From: Acidobacteriota bacterium
Lineage (GTDB): Bacteria; Acidobacteriota; Terriglobia; Terriglobales; Acidobacteriaceae
DNA length: 39,711 nucleotides
Assembly: GCA_021781495.1 (NCBI GenBank)
Contig: JAJXWS010000026.1
Span: 1 to 39,711 of the forward strand
Direction of reading: 5' to 3'
In this document: positions 27,261 to 35,418 of the stretch, piece by piece
How the letters are laid out: each line of letters begins with the position of its first letter
Position numbering within the stretch: the stretch's first letter is position 1
The notes under the pieces: model-generated
The model's input: the letters and a program-made list of their open reading frames with translations, nothing else
Told to the model about the DNA's origin: nothing
Databases searched by the model: none
Program-made: the position numbers and the translations under genes

Positions 27261-27944
27261 ATGGAAAAGGTACTCGCCCCTCCGCCCGTCGCGGCCACCC
27301 GCATCGTTCCCCGCCTCATCCGCCATCACGCCGCGCTGCTTGCGGTCTCCGTCCTCAGCGTGGCCGCGCTCTACTTCACCCGCCCGTATAAGGACTGGAT
27401 CAGCCGCCTCAGCTTTGCCACCGCCTATCCCGCGCTGGCGCTGCTCGTTGCCACGCTCCTCATCGGCCCCTGGAACCTGCTTCGCAAGCGCCGCAATCCC
27501 ATCTCCAGCGACCTCCGCCGGGACGTCGGCATCTGGGCCGGCATCCTCGGCCTCCTGCACGTTGCCATCGGCCAGAACGTCCACCTGCGCGGCCGCCCCT
27601 GGCTGTACTACGTCTACTCCGCGCCGGAGCATCACACCGGCCTGCGCCACGACGTCTTCGGCCTCGCCAACTACACCGGCCTCATCGCCACCCTGTTCCT
27701 GCTCGCGCTGCTCGTCACCTCCAACGACGCCTCCATCCGCCGTCTGGGCACGCCGCGCTGGAAGCAGTTGCAGCGCTGGAACTACGCCATCTTCGTGCTG
27801 GTCGCCGTCCACGGCATCGGCTATCAGACCATCGAAAAGCAGAAGCTTCCCTTCGTCTCCACGCTCGCCGTCCTGCTCCTCCTCGCCCTCGTCTTCCAGT
27901 TTGCCGGCGTCCTCCGGCGGCGTGCCGCCGCTGCGCGCACGTAG
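27261..27944 (+). CDS. Ferric-reductase-like transmembrane protein
   Basis: The 227-residue membrane protein has about six helices: LLAVSVLSVAALYF, LALLVATLLIGPWNLL, IWAGILGLLHVAIGQ, YTGLIATLFLLALLVTS, YAIFVLVAVHGIGYQ and TLAVLLLLALVFQFAGVL. His in LLHVAIG and VAVHGIG are candidate haem ligands, as in ferric-reductase-like/MsrQ domains that carry electrons across the membrane. No FAD or NADPH domain is attached. The ATG at 27261 is the first in frame; AGGAG lies about 22 bases upstream, further than usual. It follows partner B2 after 121 bases and could be co-transcribed. No MsrP-type gene is adjacent, so the electron acceptor is unknown. The 3' end contains one copy of a 25-base repeat. Confidence 0.8.
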   Translation: MEKVLAPPPVAATRIVPRLIRHHAALLAVSVLSVAALYFTRPYKDWISRLSFATAYPALALLVATLLIGPWNLLRKRRNPISSDLRRDVGIWAGILGLLHVAIGQNVHLRGRPWLYYVYSAPEHHTGLRHDVFGLANYTGLIATLFLLALLVTSNDASIRRLGTPRWKQLQRWNYAIFVLVAVHGIGYQTIEKQKLPFVSTLAVLLLLALVFQFAGVLRRRAAAART

Positions 27945-28009
27945 CGGAATCACGTGGGACCCGAAGCGCCCGGCCAGCCGCTGGGCCGCCGCTGCGCGCT
28001 CATAGCGGA
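27924..28009. repeat. Imperfect 25-base direct repeat, two copies
   Basis: Copy one is 27924-27948 and copy two is 27985-28009, differing at two positions. Each contains GCCGCCGCTGCGCGC followed by TAGCGGA. Copy one includes the stop codon of the ferric-reductase-like gene and copy two lies 61 bases downstream, so it looks like a short local duplication of the gene end. Confidence 0.8.
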
Positions 28010-28061
28010 GCCCGCGCCGCGCGCAACGTCTTCTGCGCATAGGGCTTGCAGCGAGAACATC

Positions 28062-28077
28062 CGGTAATCGTTTACCG
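28062..28077. promoter_or_regulatory. LacI-type operator candidate upstream of the second TonB receptor
   Basis: CGGTAATCGTTTACCG matches as a palindrome in seven of eight pairs around a central CG step. The half-site GGTAA differs from the TGTAA of the first regulon, so a different regulator is likely. It lies 77 bases upstream of the -35 box. Confidence 0.5.
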
Positions 28078-28154
28078 CAAAAATTCGGCGATTTCGTCAA
28101 ATCCAACATTTTGTACGAAGTCCGAACTTTTTCCATTTTGAGCGCAAATTCTTC

Positions 28155-28183
28155 TTGACAATTTTCCAGGAGGGTCATTAGCT
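28155..28183 (+). promoter_or_regulatory. Candidate promoter of the second TonB receptor
   Basis: TTGACA (28155-28160) is followed after 17 bases by TTAGCT (28178-28183). The -35 is consensus and the -10 is weak. Confidence 0.55.
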
Positions 28184-28250
28184 TTGGTTCGCAGTTCGAA
28201 CAATATGCTCGTTCGATGTTTCACCTGAAGCAACTTCTTGGAGGCACGCT

Positions 28251-31200
28251 ATGAATCTACGCCGAGTATCGAGAGCCCTTCTGGGCCTCATGCTCACTCT
28301 TCTCGTGTTCGGCTTCTCGCGGACACTGCTCGGCCAGGCCGTGAATGGCACGGTGCTGGGCACAGTCAACGATGCTACCGGCGCGGCCGTTGCCAACGCC
28401 CACGTCACTGCCACGGAAAGCGCCACCGGCGCCGTTCACGACTCCGTCACCAACGACAGCGGCAACTACACGTTCCCCGGCCTGCAGCCCGGAACCTACG
28501 TCATCACGGTGGAAGCCAAGGGCTTCAAGCGCGCCTCGCAAGCCAACATTCCGCTGCTCAGCAACACCACCAACCGCGTCGATATGACCCTGCAGCCCGG
28601 CGACGTCTCTGAGACCGTGACCGTCACCACCGCGCCTCCCCTCCTGCAGACCGACCGCGCCGACATCAGCACCAAGATCGAGGCCCAGGCCGTACTGGAA
28701 ATGCCCCTCGGCACTAACCGTAACTTCCAGTCGCTCCTCAACCTCGTCCCCGGAACCGCGCCCGCTGTCTTCCAGCACTCGCAGTTCTTCAATGCTTCAA
28801 GCAGCCTGCAGACTGAGGTCAACGGCCTGCCCCGTCTCGGCAACCTCTACCAGATTGAGGGCATCGACGACGACGAGCGCACCGGCCTGCTCCAGATCAT
28901 CATCCCCCCGGCCGAGGCCATCGGCTCCGTCGACATCTCCACCAACAACTTTGAGGCTGAGCTGGGCCGCGCCACCGGCGCCGTCACCAACGTCACCCTC
29001 AAGTCCGGCACCAACCAGTTCCATGGTTCGGCCTTTGAGTTCATCCAGAACAACGCCACCAACGCCCGCTCCTACTTCGGCGGACCGCTCGGCCATCTGT
29101 CCTACAACTACTTCGGCGGCAGCATCGGCGGCCCCATCCTCAAGGACAAGGCCTTCTTCTTCGGCGACTATCTGCGCACCGTGGACCACGAGGCCATCGG
29201 CAGCACCTTCACCATGCCGGACGCCCGCTGGTACACCAACGCCGGCGTCACCTCCGGTTGCTCTGACCCGAATGGCTGTATCGACCTCAGCGCCGCGCTC
29301 GTCGGCACCACCGGCCAGATCTACAACCCGTACACCGGCGATGGAACGTCTGCTAACCCCCGCACGCCCTTCACCAACAACCAGGTTCCCATCAGCATGG
29401 TGAATCCAGTCTCCCTCAAGATTCTCCAGGGCATCAACGCCGCAGCGGCCAAGTACGGCACCCTCAACTCCAACAAGTCGCTCTCGAACTTCTCCAACAA
29501 CTACACCACCAACCTGCCCTTCACCAAGACCACCGACAGCTTCGACACCAAGCTCGACTACGCCTTCAATGAGAAGAATCATCTCAGCGGCCGTTGGAGC
29601 TGGCAGCGCGTCGTCACCTTCCAGCAGGCGGCCTTCGGTAACTTCTTCGGTGGCCCCGCCGGCGGCGGCTTTGAGGGCAACGGCAACCAGACCGCCTACA
29701 GCACCGGCCTCAACTACGACCACGTCTTTTCGCCCACGTTCTTCACGGAGGCGCGCTTTGGCGTAGCGCACCTGCGCAATACGGCGTTGCCCAACGACTA
29801 CGGCACCACCGATGCCACCACGCTCGGCATCCCCGGCGTCAACATCAGCGGACAGGCCTTCACCACCGGCCAGGCGGCCATCACCATCAACGGCGGCGTC
29901 TCCAACCCGATCATGGGCTACTCCGCCTCCGAGCCGTGGATCCGCGCCGAGGCCAACATCGACTTCGTCAACAACTGGACCAAGATCGTTGGCAACCACA
30001 CCATCAAGTGGGGCCTCGACCTTCGCCGTGTTCGCGACGACCTCCTGCAGGATCAGACCTTCAGCCCGCGCGGCGCCTTCACGTTCTCTGACCTGCAAAC
30101 CTCGCAGTCCGGCGCAAAGACCAACATCGCCAATGACATGGCCAGCTTCCTGCTCGACGTACCCAGCCAGGTGGGCCGCGACCTCAACACCTTCTTCCCT
30201 GCCTATCGCCAGTGGTGGATCTTCTCCTTCATCAGTGACAAGTGGCAGGCCTCGCCCAAGCTCACCGTGGATCTCGGCATTCGCTGGGAGCTCTATCCGC
30301 CCGCCACGCCGCGTCACTCCGGCGGCTTCTCTAACTACGATCCCACCACCAACAACCTCGTCATCGCCGGCATCGGTGGCAACCCGCTCAACCTGGGCAT
30401 GAAGACCCGTTACCGCTACTTCGCCCCGCGTACCGGCTTCTCCTACCGCGTCACAGACAGCACGGTGATCCGCGGCGGTTTCGGCATCAGCTACGCGCCC
30501 TACCCGGACAACAACTACGCCTTCAACTATCCCATCCGCTCCAACAACGCGTATGGCCCGGTCGGCACGTCGGCCTTCACGCCTGCGGTTCTGGCAGACG
30601 GCGTAACCGTTGCCACCTTCCAGGCGGGCTTCCCCGCGCCGGTTCCGGTCTCCATCCCCTCCAACGGCATCATCGCCGCCAACACGCCCACCCTGATCAA
30701 GCAGGTCTACTCCTACATTCCCAAGGACTTCAAGAATCCCTACGTCGAGTCCTGGAATGCGGCCCTGCAGCAGGCGCTCCCCGGCGACATGTCCTTCCAG
30801 ATCGCCTACGTGGCCAACCACGGCGTCGATATCGCCGGCGGTCAGAACATCAACCTGCCCCAGACCTACGGCGGCGGCTCGGCCTCCGATCCGGAGAACA
30901 TCCTCTTCGGGCGCACCGCGGCCACCAACCAGTACTTCCTGGGCTTCTCGTCCAACTACGAGTCGCTCCAGGCGCAGCTCACCAAGCGCTTCTCCCACAA
31001 CCTCAGCTTCACTTCGGCATTTACGTGGGGCAAGGGCATGGGCTACATCGGCGGCGACGACGGCGGCCTCATGTTCTACGCCAACTGGCGCCGCAACTAC
31101 GCCCCCAACGACTACGACCGCGCCAAGAACTTTGAGCAGAGCTTCACCTACGAGCTGCCCTTCGGCCACGGTCATCAGCTCTTCACCAACGGTGTCGGCG

Positions 31201-31712
31201 ACGCCGTCTTCGGCGGCTGGAGGATCTCCGGCATCGTCTCCGCGGTCTCCGGCACGCCCTTCACGGTCAGCGCCAACGGCGGCACGCTCAACACCCCCGG
31301 CACCAACCAGACCGCCAACATCACCGGCAGCCTGCATGTTCTGCATGGCATCGGCACCAAGACCCACTGGTTCGATCCCAGCTCCTTCTCGCAGCCGTCC
31401 GGTTGCACGTCTACGCCCTGCACCAGCCCCGGCCTCGGCAACACCGGTCGCAACCAGTTCCGCGGACCCGGCTACCTGCAGGACAACGTATCGCTCTTCA
31501 AGAAGTTCACCGTCTATCGTGAGCTGGCGCTGGAGACCCGTCTCGACGTCTTCCAGCTCAGCAACACGCCGCAGTTCAACAACCCCAACAGCGGCAGCAT
31601 CACGGCCTCCAACTTCGGCCAGATTACCAGCACCCTCGGCAGCGGCCAGGGCAGCGTAAACGGCGTCGGCGGCGGTCGTACTCTGCAGGGCTCGGCCAAG
31701 TTCACCTTCTAG
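28251..31712 (+). CDS. TonB-dependent receptor, Oar-like, with N-terminal carboxypeptidase-regulatory domain
   Basis: The 1153-residue outer-membrane receptor is preceded by GGAGG eight bases before the ATG. It has a signal peptide (hydrophobic residues 9-27, cut after LLGQA), and a CarboxypepD_reg-like domain (VLGTVNDATGAAVANAHV to PGTYVITVEAKGF). A plug segment follows with MPLGTNRNFQSLLNLVPG, IEGIDDDERTGL and TNVTLKSGTNQFHGSAF. The barrel ends in KFTF with a terminal Phe. It differs widely in sequence from the receptor at 16850-20455, so the two are not a recent duplication. It precedes three Tat-exported sugar enzymes in the same direction and probably brings their substrate into the periplasm. 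Confidence 0.93.
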   Translation: MNLRRVSRALLGLMLTLLVFGFSRTLLGQAVNGTVLGTVNDATGAAVANAHVTATESATGAVHDSVTNDSGNYTFPGLQPGTYVITVEAKGFKRASQANIPLLSNTTNRVDMTLQPGDVSETVTVTTAPPLLQTDRADISTKIEAQAVLEMPLGTNRNFQSLLNLVPGTAPAVFQHSQFFNASSSLQTEVNGLPRLGNLYQIEGIDDDERTGLLQIIIPPAEAIGSVDISTNNFEAELGRATGAVTNVTLKSGTNQFHGSAFEFIQNNATNARSYFGGPLGHLSYNYFGGSIGGPILKDKAFFFGDYLRTVDHEAIGSTFTMPDARWYTNAGVTSGCSDPNGCIDLSAALVGTTGQIYNPYTGDGTSANPRTPFTNNQVPISMVNPVSLKILQGINAAAAKYGTLNSNKSLSNFSNNYTTNLPFTKTTDSFDTKLDYAFNEKNHLSGRWSWQRVVTFQQAAFGNFFGGPAGGGFEGNGNQTAYSTGLNYDHVFSPTFFTEARFGVAHLRNTALPNDYGTTDATTLGIPGVNISGQAFTTGQAAITINGGVSNPIMGYSASEPWIRAEANIDFVNNWTKIVGNHTIKWGLDLRRVRDDLLQDQTFSPRGAFTFSDLQTSQSGAKTNIANDMASFLLDVPSQVGRDLNTFFPAYRQWWIFSFISDKWQASPKLTVDLGIRWELYPPATPRHSGGFSNYDPTTNNLVIAGIGGNPLNLGMKTRYRYFAPRTGFSYRVTDSTVIRGGFGISYAPYPDNNYAFNYPIRSNNAYGPVGTSAFTPAVLADGVTVATFQAGFPAPVPVSIPSNGIIAANTPTLIKQVYSYIPKDFKNPYVESWNAALQQALPGDMSFQIAYVANHGVDIAGGQNINLPQTYGGGSASDPENILFGRTAATNQYFLGFSSNYESLQAQLTKRFSHNLSFTSAFTWGKGMGYIGGDDGGLMFYANWRRNYAPNDYDRAKNFEQSFTYELPFGHGHQLFTNGVGDAVFGGWRISGIVSAVSGTPFTVSANGGTLNTPGTNQTANITGSLHVLHGIGTKTHWFDPSSFSQPSGCTSTPCTSPGLGNTGRNQFRGPGYLQDNVSLFKKFTVYRELALETRLDVFQLSNTPQFNNPNSGSITASNFGQITSTLGSGQGSVNGVGGGRTLQGSAKFTF

Positions 31713-31834
31713 CCGCGGCCTTTCATCCTCCACTGCAACGGCCGGTCGCCACGCACCACGGCGGCCGGTCGTTCCAGCCCCTCGTATCCGCAAGTTGAGT
31801 CGATCCGGGCCTTCCAGTCATGACAAGGGGTACC

Positions 31835-32809
31835 ATGAATCACACTTCAAGGCGCAGCTTTCTTCAGGCAGCAGGTCTGGCTGCCACTTCCTTCGCCATT
31901 CATCCCATCCTCAGCCGCGCGCTGCCGCTCCAGTCGCCTTTTAAAGTTGCCGTCATCAACGATGAAATCTCCCAGGACTTCGATCACGCCTGCTCCGTCG
32001 TCGCCCGCGACTTCGGCTTGAGCTGGATCGAGCTGCGCGGCATGTGGGGCAAGAACCTCATCGACCTCGACTCCGCACAACTCGCCGAGTCGGAAAAGAT
32101 CCTCGCCAAATACAACCTCCAGGTCACAGACATTGCCAGCCCGCTCTTCAAGGCCGACTGGCCCGGCGCGCCGAAAACCCGCGCCGATACCGGCAATGAC
32201 ATGCACGGCGCCGCCGAGGCTACCTTCAAGCAGCAGGACTCCATCCTCGAGCGCTCCATCGCCCTTGCCAAGCGGTTCAAGACCAACAAGGTGCGCTGCT
32301 TCGACTTCTGGCGCCTCGACAACGTGGCCCCCTACCGCGCCGCCATTGACGACAAGCTCCGCGCCGCCGCCGAAACCTGCGGCAAGAACGGCACCGTGCT
32401 CGTCCTCGAAAACGAGTTCGAGTGCAACACCGCCACCGGCCGCGAGTCCGTTCGCACCCTCAACGCCATTCAAACCCCGCACCTCGCACTCAACTGGGAT
32501 CCCGGCAACGCCGTCATGCGCGGCGAGTTCGATGCCTTCCCCACCGCGTGGGACATGCTGCCCAAGCACCGCATCCACCACTGCCACTGCAAGAATGCCG
32601 TCAAAAACGCGGCCGGCAAGGTCGAGTGGGCCCCCGTCGACAAGGGTTACATCGACTGGGCCGCGCAGTTCCGCGCCCTCAAGCAGGCCGGCTACCGCAA
32701 TGCCGTCAGCCTGGAAACCCACTGGCGCGGCGGCGGAACCCCCGAGGCTTCCACGCGCATCAGCTGGGCCGGCATGAAGCAGCGGCTGCAGGAGGCAGGG
32801 TGCCTCTAG
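31835..32809 (+). CDS. Tat-exported sugar isomerase/epimerase-family TIM barrel
   Basis: The 324-residue form starts at ATG 31835 behind AAGGGG; an ATG at 31820 is possible. A twin-arginine signal (HTSRRSFLQAAGLAATSFA) predicts periplasmic location. The xylose-isomerase-like/AP-endonuclease-2 barrel shows the usual metal ligands: Glu in VLVLENEFE, Asp in LNWDPGN, His in HHCHCKN and Glu in VSLETHW. Family members isomerise or epimerise sugars, and some act on 3-keto-glycosides. The next gene is a Tat-exported Gfo/Idh/MocA oxidoreductase 68 bases downstream, and a second barrel of the same superfamily follows, so the three probably act in sequence. Exact substrate is unknown. Confidence 0.9.
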   Translation: MNHTSRRSFLQAAGLAATSFAIHPILSRALPLQSPFKVAVINDEISQDFDHACSVVARDFGLSWIELRGMWGKNLIDLDSAQLAESEKILAKYNLQVTDIASPLFKADWPGAPKTRADTGNDMHGAAEATFKQQDSILERSIALAKRFKTNKVRCFDFWRLDNVAPYRAAIDDKLRAAAETCGKNGTVLVLENEFECNTATGRESVRTLNAIQTPHLALNWDPGNAVMRGEFDAFPTAWDMLPKHRIHHCHCKNAVKNAAGKVEWAPVDKGYIDWAAQFRALKQAGYRNAVSLETHWRGGGTPEASTRISWAGMKQRLQEAGCL

Positions 32810-32877
32810 CGCCCCGCCGCAGCCCCTCCGGTTCCAAACACACCAACGCAAACCTCAGCTGTGGAGATGGAGAAACA

Positions 32878-34197
32878 ATGGTTACGCGACGTGAATTTCT
32901 TGACACTCTGGCGGTAGGAGCCGCGGGCCTGGCCATCAGCTCAACGGCCAAAAGCTACGGCCAGATCATGGGCTCGAATGACCGCCTCAACTTTGCCGTC
33001 ATCGGACTCAACAGCCGCGCCTACGCGCACCTGTCCGCCCTCAAGGCCAACAAGCGCGATGCGCGCATCACCCATGTCTGCGACGTGGACAGCAACATCC
33101 TCGCCAAATTCGCTGCCGCCACACAGCAGGAGATGGGCGAGCCGGCCAAGCCGGAGAAGGACTTCCGCAACGTCCTCCAGCTCAAGGAGGTCGATGCCAT
33201 CACCATTGCCACGCCCGACCACTGGCATGCGCCCATGGCCATCCTCGGGCTCCAGGCCGGCAAGAACGTCTACGTGGAAAAGCCCTGCAGCCACAACCCC
33301 GCTGAGGGCGCATTGCTCGTGCAGGCGCAGGCCAAGTACGGCAAGCTCGTCCAGATGGGCACCCAGCAGCGCTCCTCCAAGCACACCATTGAGATCGTCG
33401 ACAGGATCCACAACGGCCTCATCGGTCGCGCCTACTACGCCAAGGCCTGGTACAGCAACGTGCGCAAGTCCATCGGCATCGGCCACGACATTCCCGTGCC
33501 CGCCTCGCTCGACTGGGATCTCTGGCAGGGCCCCGCGCCGCGCCGCGCCTATCGCAGCAACGTCCACCCCTACAACTGGCACTGGTTCAAGATCTACGGC
33601 ACCGGCGAAACCCTCAACAACGGCACTCATGAAATCGATGTCTGCCGCTGGGCGCTTGGCGTCGACTTCCCCAACTCCGTCGCTGCATCCGGCGGCCGCT
33701 ATCACTTCAAGGATGACTGGCAGTTCTACGACACCCTGCTCACCAGCTTCAACTACGCTGACAAGATGATCGCCTGGGAAGGGAAGTGCTGCCAGGGCAT
33801 GAAGTTCTACGGGCGCGACCGCGGCTCCGTCATCATGGGCACCACCGGCTCTGTCCTCGTCGACCGCGACGGCTATGAGATCTACGACCTCAAGGGCAAC
33901 AAGACCAGCGAGTTCAAGACCGGAGGAGAAACCTCATCCGCCGATCTCACCGGCCGCGACTCCATGACGGACGCCCACTTCGCCAACTTCATCGCCGGCA
34001 TCCGTCACGGCGAAAAGCTCCACGCGCCCATCAACGTCGGCAACGTCGCCGTCACCATGCTTCAGCTCTCCAACATCGCCTGGGAGGTCAACCGTCAGCT
34101 TGAGCTCGACGCCAGCAACGGCCACATCCTCCGCGACGCGGATGCCATGAAGCTGTGGGACCGCGATTATGAGAAGGGCTGGGCGCCTCATCTCTAG
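32878..34197 (+). CDS. Tat-exported Gfo/Idh/MocA-family oxidoreductase
   Basis: The 439-residue protein has a twin-arginine signal (MVTRREFLDTLAVGAAGLAI). The mature form starts with a Rossmann fold whose loop reads VIGLNSRAYAH instead of the standard GxGxxG. VEKPCSHN at 133-140 supplies the catalytic EKP lysine (Lys135), and NNGTHEIDVCRW has His251 and Asp254 in the usual HxxD arrangement. In this family NAD(P) oxidises or reduces a sugar hydroxyl, and exported members are thought to carry a tightly bound cofactor. GGAGA precedes the ATG. It sits between two isomerase/epimerase genes, which fits an oxidation/rearrangement scheme for a periplasmic sugar or glycoside. Confidence 0.92.
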   Translation: MVTRREFLDTLAVGAAGLAISSTAKSYGQIMGSNDRLNFAVIGLNSRAYAHLSALKANKRDARITHVCDVDSNILAKFAAATQQEMGEPAKPEKDFRNVLQLKEVDAITIATPDHWHAPMAILGLQAGKNVYVEKPCSHNPAEGALLVQAQAKYGKLVQMGTQQRSSKHTIEIVDRIHNGLIGRAYYAKAWYSNVRKSIGIGHDIPVPASLDWDLWQGPAPRRAYRSNVHPYNWHWFKIYGTGETLNNGTHEIDVCRWALGVDFPNSVAASGGRYHFKDDWQFYDTLLTSFNYADKMIAWEGKCCQGMKFYGRDRGSVIMGTTGSVLVDRDGYEIYDLKGNKTSEFKTGGETSSADLTGRDSMTDAHFANFIAGIRHGEKLHAPINVGNVAVTMLQLSNIAWEVNRQLELDASNGHILRDADAMKLWDRDYEKGWAPHL

Positions 34198-34204
34198 TGT
34201 CCAT

Positions 34205-34237
34205 CTCCGCGGGCGTCCTTGCCTGTCGTCCGCGGAG
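34205..34237 (+). terminator. Hairpin after the Gfo/Idh/MocA gene
   Basis: CTCCGCGG (34205-34212) pairs with CCGCGGAG (34230-34237), giving eight base pairs with a 17-base loop eight bases after the stop. There is no U-tract, so it may only stabilise or attenuate the transcript. Confidence 0.4.
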
Positions 34238-34311
34238 CCTCACCCGCCATCCTCGTTCACACCGGTTCATTCCGGTTTGCAGGAACCGCATCATCCAGGG
34301 AGTCGGCACTC

Positions 34312-35187
34312 ATGAAAACTACTCTTTCGCGTCGCAACTTCGTCCAGTCCGGAGCGCTGCTGGCCGCGGCCTGCGCCACCTCCGGCGCGGTCTCGTCCGT
34401 CGCCCAGCCTGCCACGGAGCAGGGCAAGCCCTCGCCCGTGCGCCTCGGCATCGCCAGCTACACCTTCCGCAACTTCACCCGCGCCCAGATGCTCGGCTTC
34501 CTCAAGCAGCTCAACGTCTCCGCGCTCAACGTCAAAGACATCAAGGATCATCTCCCCATGGACCCCCAGCAGGAGGCCGCCGCGCTCGCGGACTACGCCT
34601 CCGCAGGCATCAAGCTCCACGCCGCCGGGGCCATCTACTTCGCCAAGGACCAGGATGACGACATCCGCGCCAAGTTCGAGTACTGCAAGCGCGCCAACAT
34701 CCCCGTCATCGTCGCCGGCGATCCCACCCCGGAGACCCTCCCGCGCATCGAAAAGTTCGTCAAGCAGTACGACATCCGCATCGCCATCCACAACCACGGC
34801 CCCGAGGACAAGCTTTGGCCCTCGCCGCTCGACATCCTCAAGTCCCTCAAGGGCTTCGACCCCCGCATCGGCTGCTGCATCGATGTGGGCCACACCGTCC
34901 GCGCCGGCACTGACGTTGTGCAGGCTATCCACGAGGTCGGCCCGCGCCTCTTCAACGTCCACATGAAGGACCTCACCGACTTCCACGACAAGCAGAGCCA
35001 GGTCGCCGTCGGCGACGGCCTCATGCCCGTCCGCGAAATCTTCCAGGCCCTCGCTGAAATCCGCTATCCGGGCTTCGTCGATCTCGAGTACGAGGTGCAT
35101 GGCGACGATCCCATGCCGGGCGTCATCAGCAGCATTGCTTACATGCGCGGCGTGCTCACCGGCATGGGCTACACCACGCGCGCCTGA
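34312..35187 (+). CDS. Tat-exported sugar isomerase/epimerase-family TIM barrel (second)
   Basis: The 291-residue protein starts at ATG 34312 with a twin-arginine signal (TLSRRNFVQSGALLAAACA). The barrel has GIASYTFRNFTRAQML at the first strand, IAIHNHGPED, CCIDVGHTVRAG, LFNVHMKDL and VDLEYEVHGDD. The metal site thus keeps Asp, His and Glu ligands, but the first position reads IHNHG where many relatives have LENHG. It is only weakly similar to the barrel at 31835-32809. Together with the oxidoreductase between them it suggests a multi-step periplasmic sugar modification. The next gene, a ROK regulator, follows after 231 bases. Confidence 0.9.
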   Translation: MKTTLSRRNFVQSGALLAAACATSGAVSSVAQPATEQGKPSPVRLGIASYTFRNFTRAQMLGFLKQLNVSALNVKDIKDHLPMDPQQEAAALADYASAGIKLHAAGAIYFAKDQDDDIRAKFEYCKRANIPVIVAGDPTPETLPRIEKFVKQYDIRIAIHNHGPEDKLWPSPLDILKSLKGFDPRIGCCIDVGHTVRAGTDVVQAIHEVGPRLFNVHMKDLTDFHDKQSQVAVGDGLMPVREIFQALAEIRYPGFVDLEYEVHGDDPMPGVISSIAYMRGVLTGMGYTTRA

Positions 35188-35359
35188 TCGCCTCCGCCGC
35201 TGCGTCGCGGCCCGGCCCTTGTTCGGCATGGCCACGGCGCGGCAGGCGGCACGGCGTGCATCCACCGCAACGCACCATCGCAACCACCCCCATTCCCCGG
35301 CCGCGCCCGTTGCGACAGTGGACTGGCTGCACAGTAAAACGCACTCCCGGCTTCCTCGT

Positions 35360-35379
35360 TGCCCGCCGTCTCGCGGGCA
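35360..35379. other. Inverted repeat upstream of the ROK gene
   Basis: TGCCCGC and GCGGGCA form a seven-base-pair stem with a six-base loop, 40 bases before the ROK start. It may be a leader hairpin or an operator. The rest of the gap 35188-35418 shows nothing else clear. Confidence 0.35.
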
Positions 35380-35418
35380 GCCGCCCTCCGGGTCTGCCTC
35401 AGATGGGAGAAAGTCACC

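Larger units (their letters stand above)
27945..28250. promoter_or_regulatory. 306-base region upstream of the second TonB receptor
   Basis: After the repeat copy the composition changes to AT-richer DNA from about 28070. It contains a LacI-type palindrome, a TTGACA promoter and GTTCGA direct repeats (28194-28223), then a leader of about 60 bases. There is no gene. Confidence 0.6.

Noticed and set aside
28797-31793. Open frame of 998 codons antisense to the second TonB receptor
   Set aside because: Same type of GC-driven shadow, with repetitive Val/Gly/Ala/Glu sequence and no recognisable domain.
31713-31834. CGGCCGGTCG direct repeat after the second TonB receptor as a terminator
   Set aside because: The stems are only six bases and self-palindromic, and there is no T-tract.
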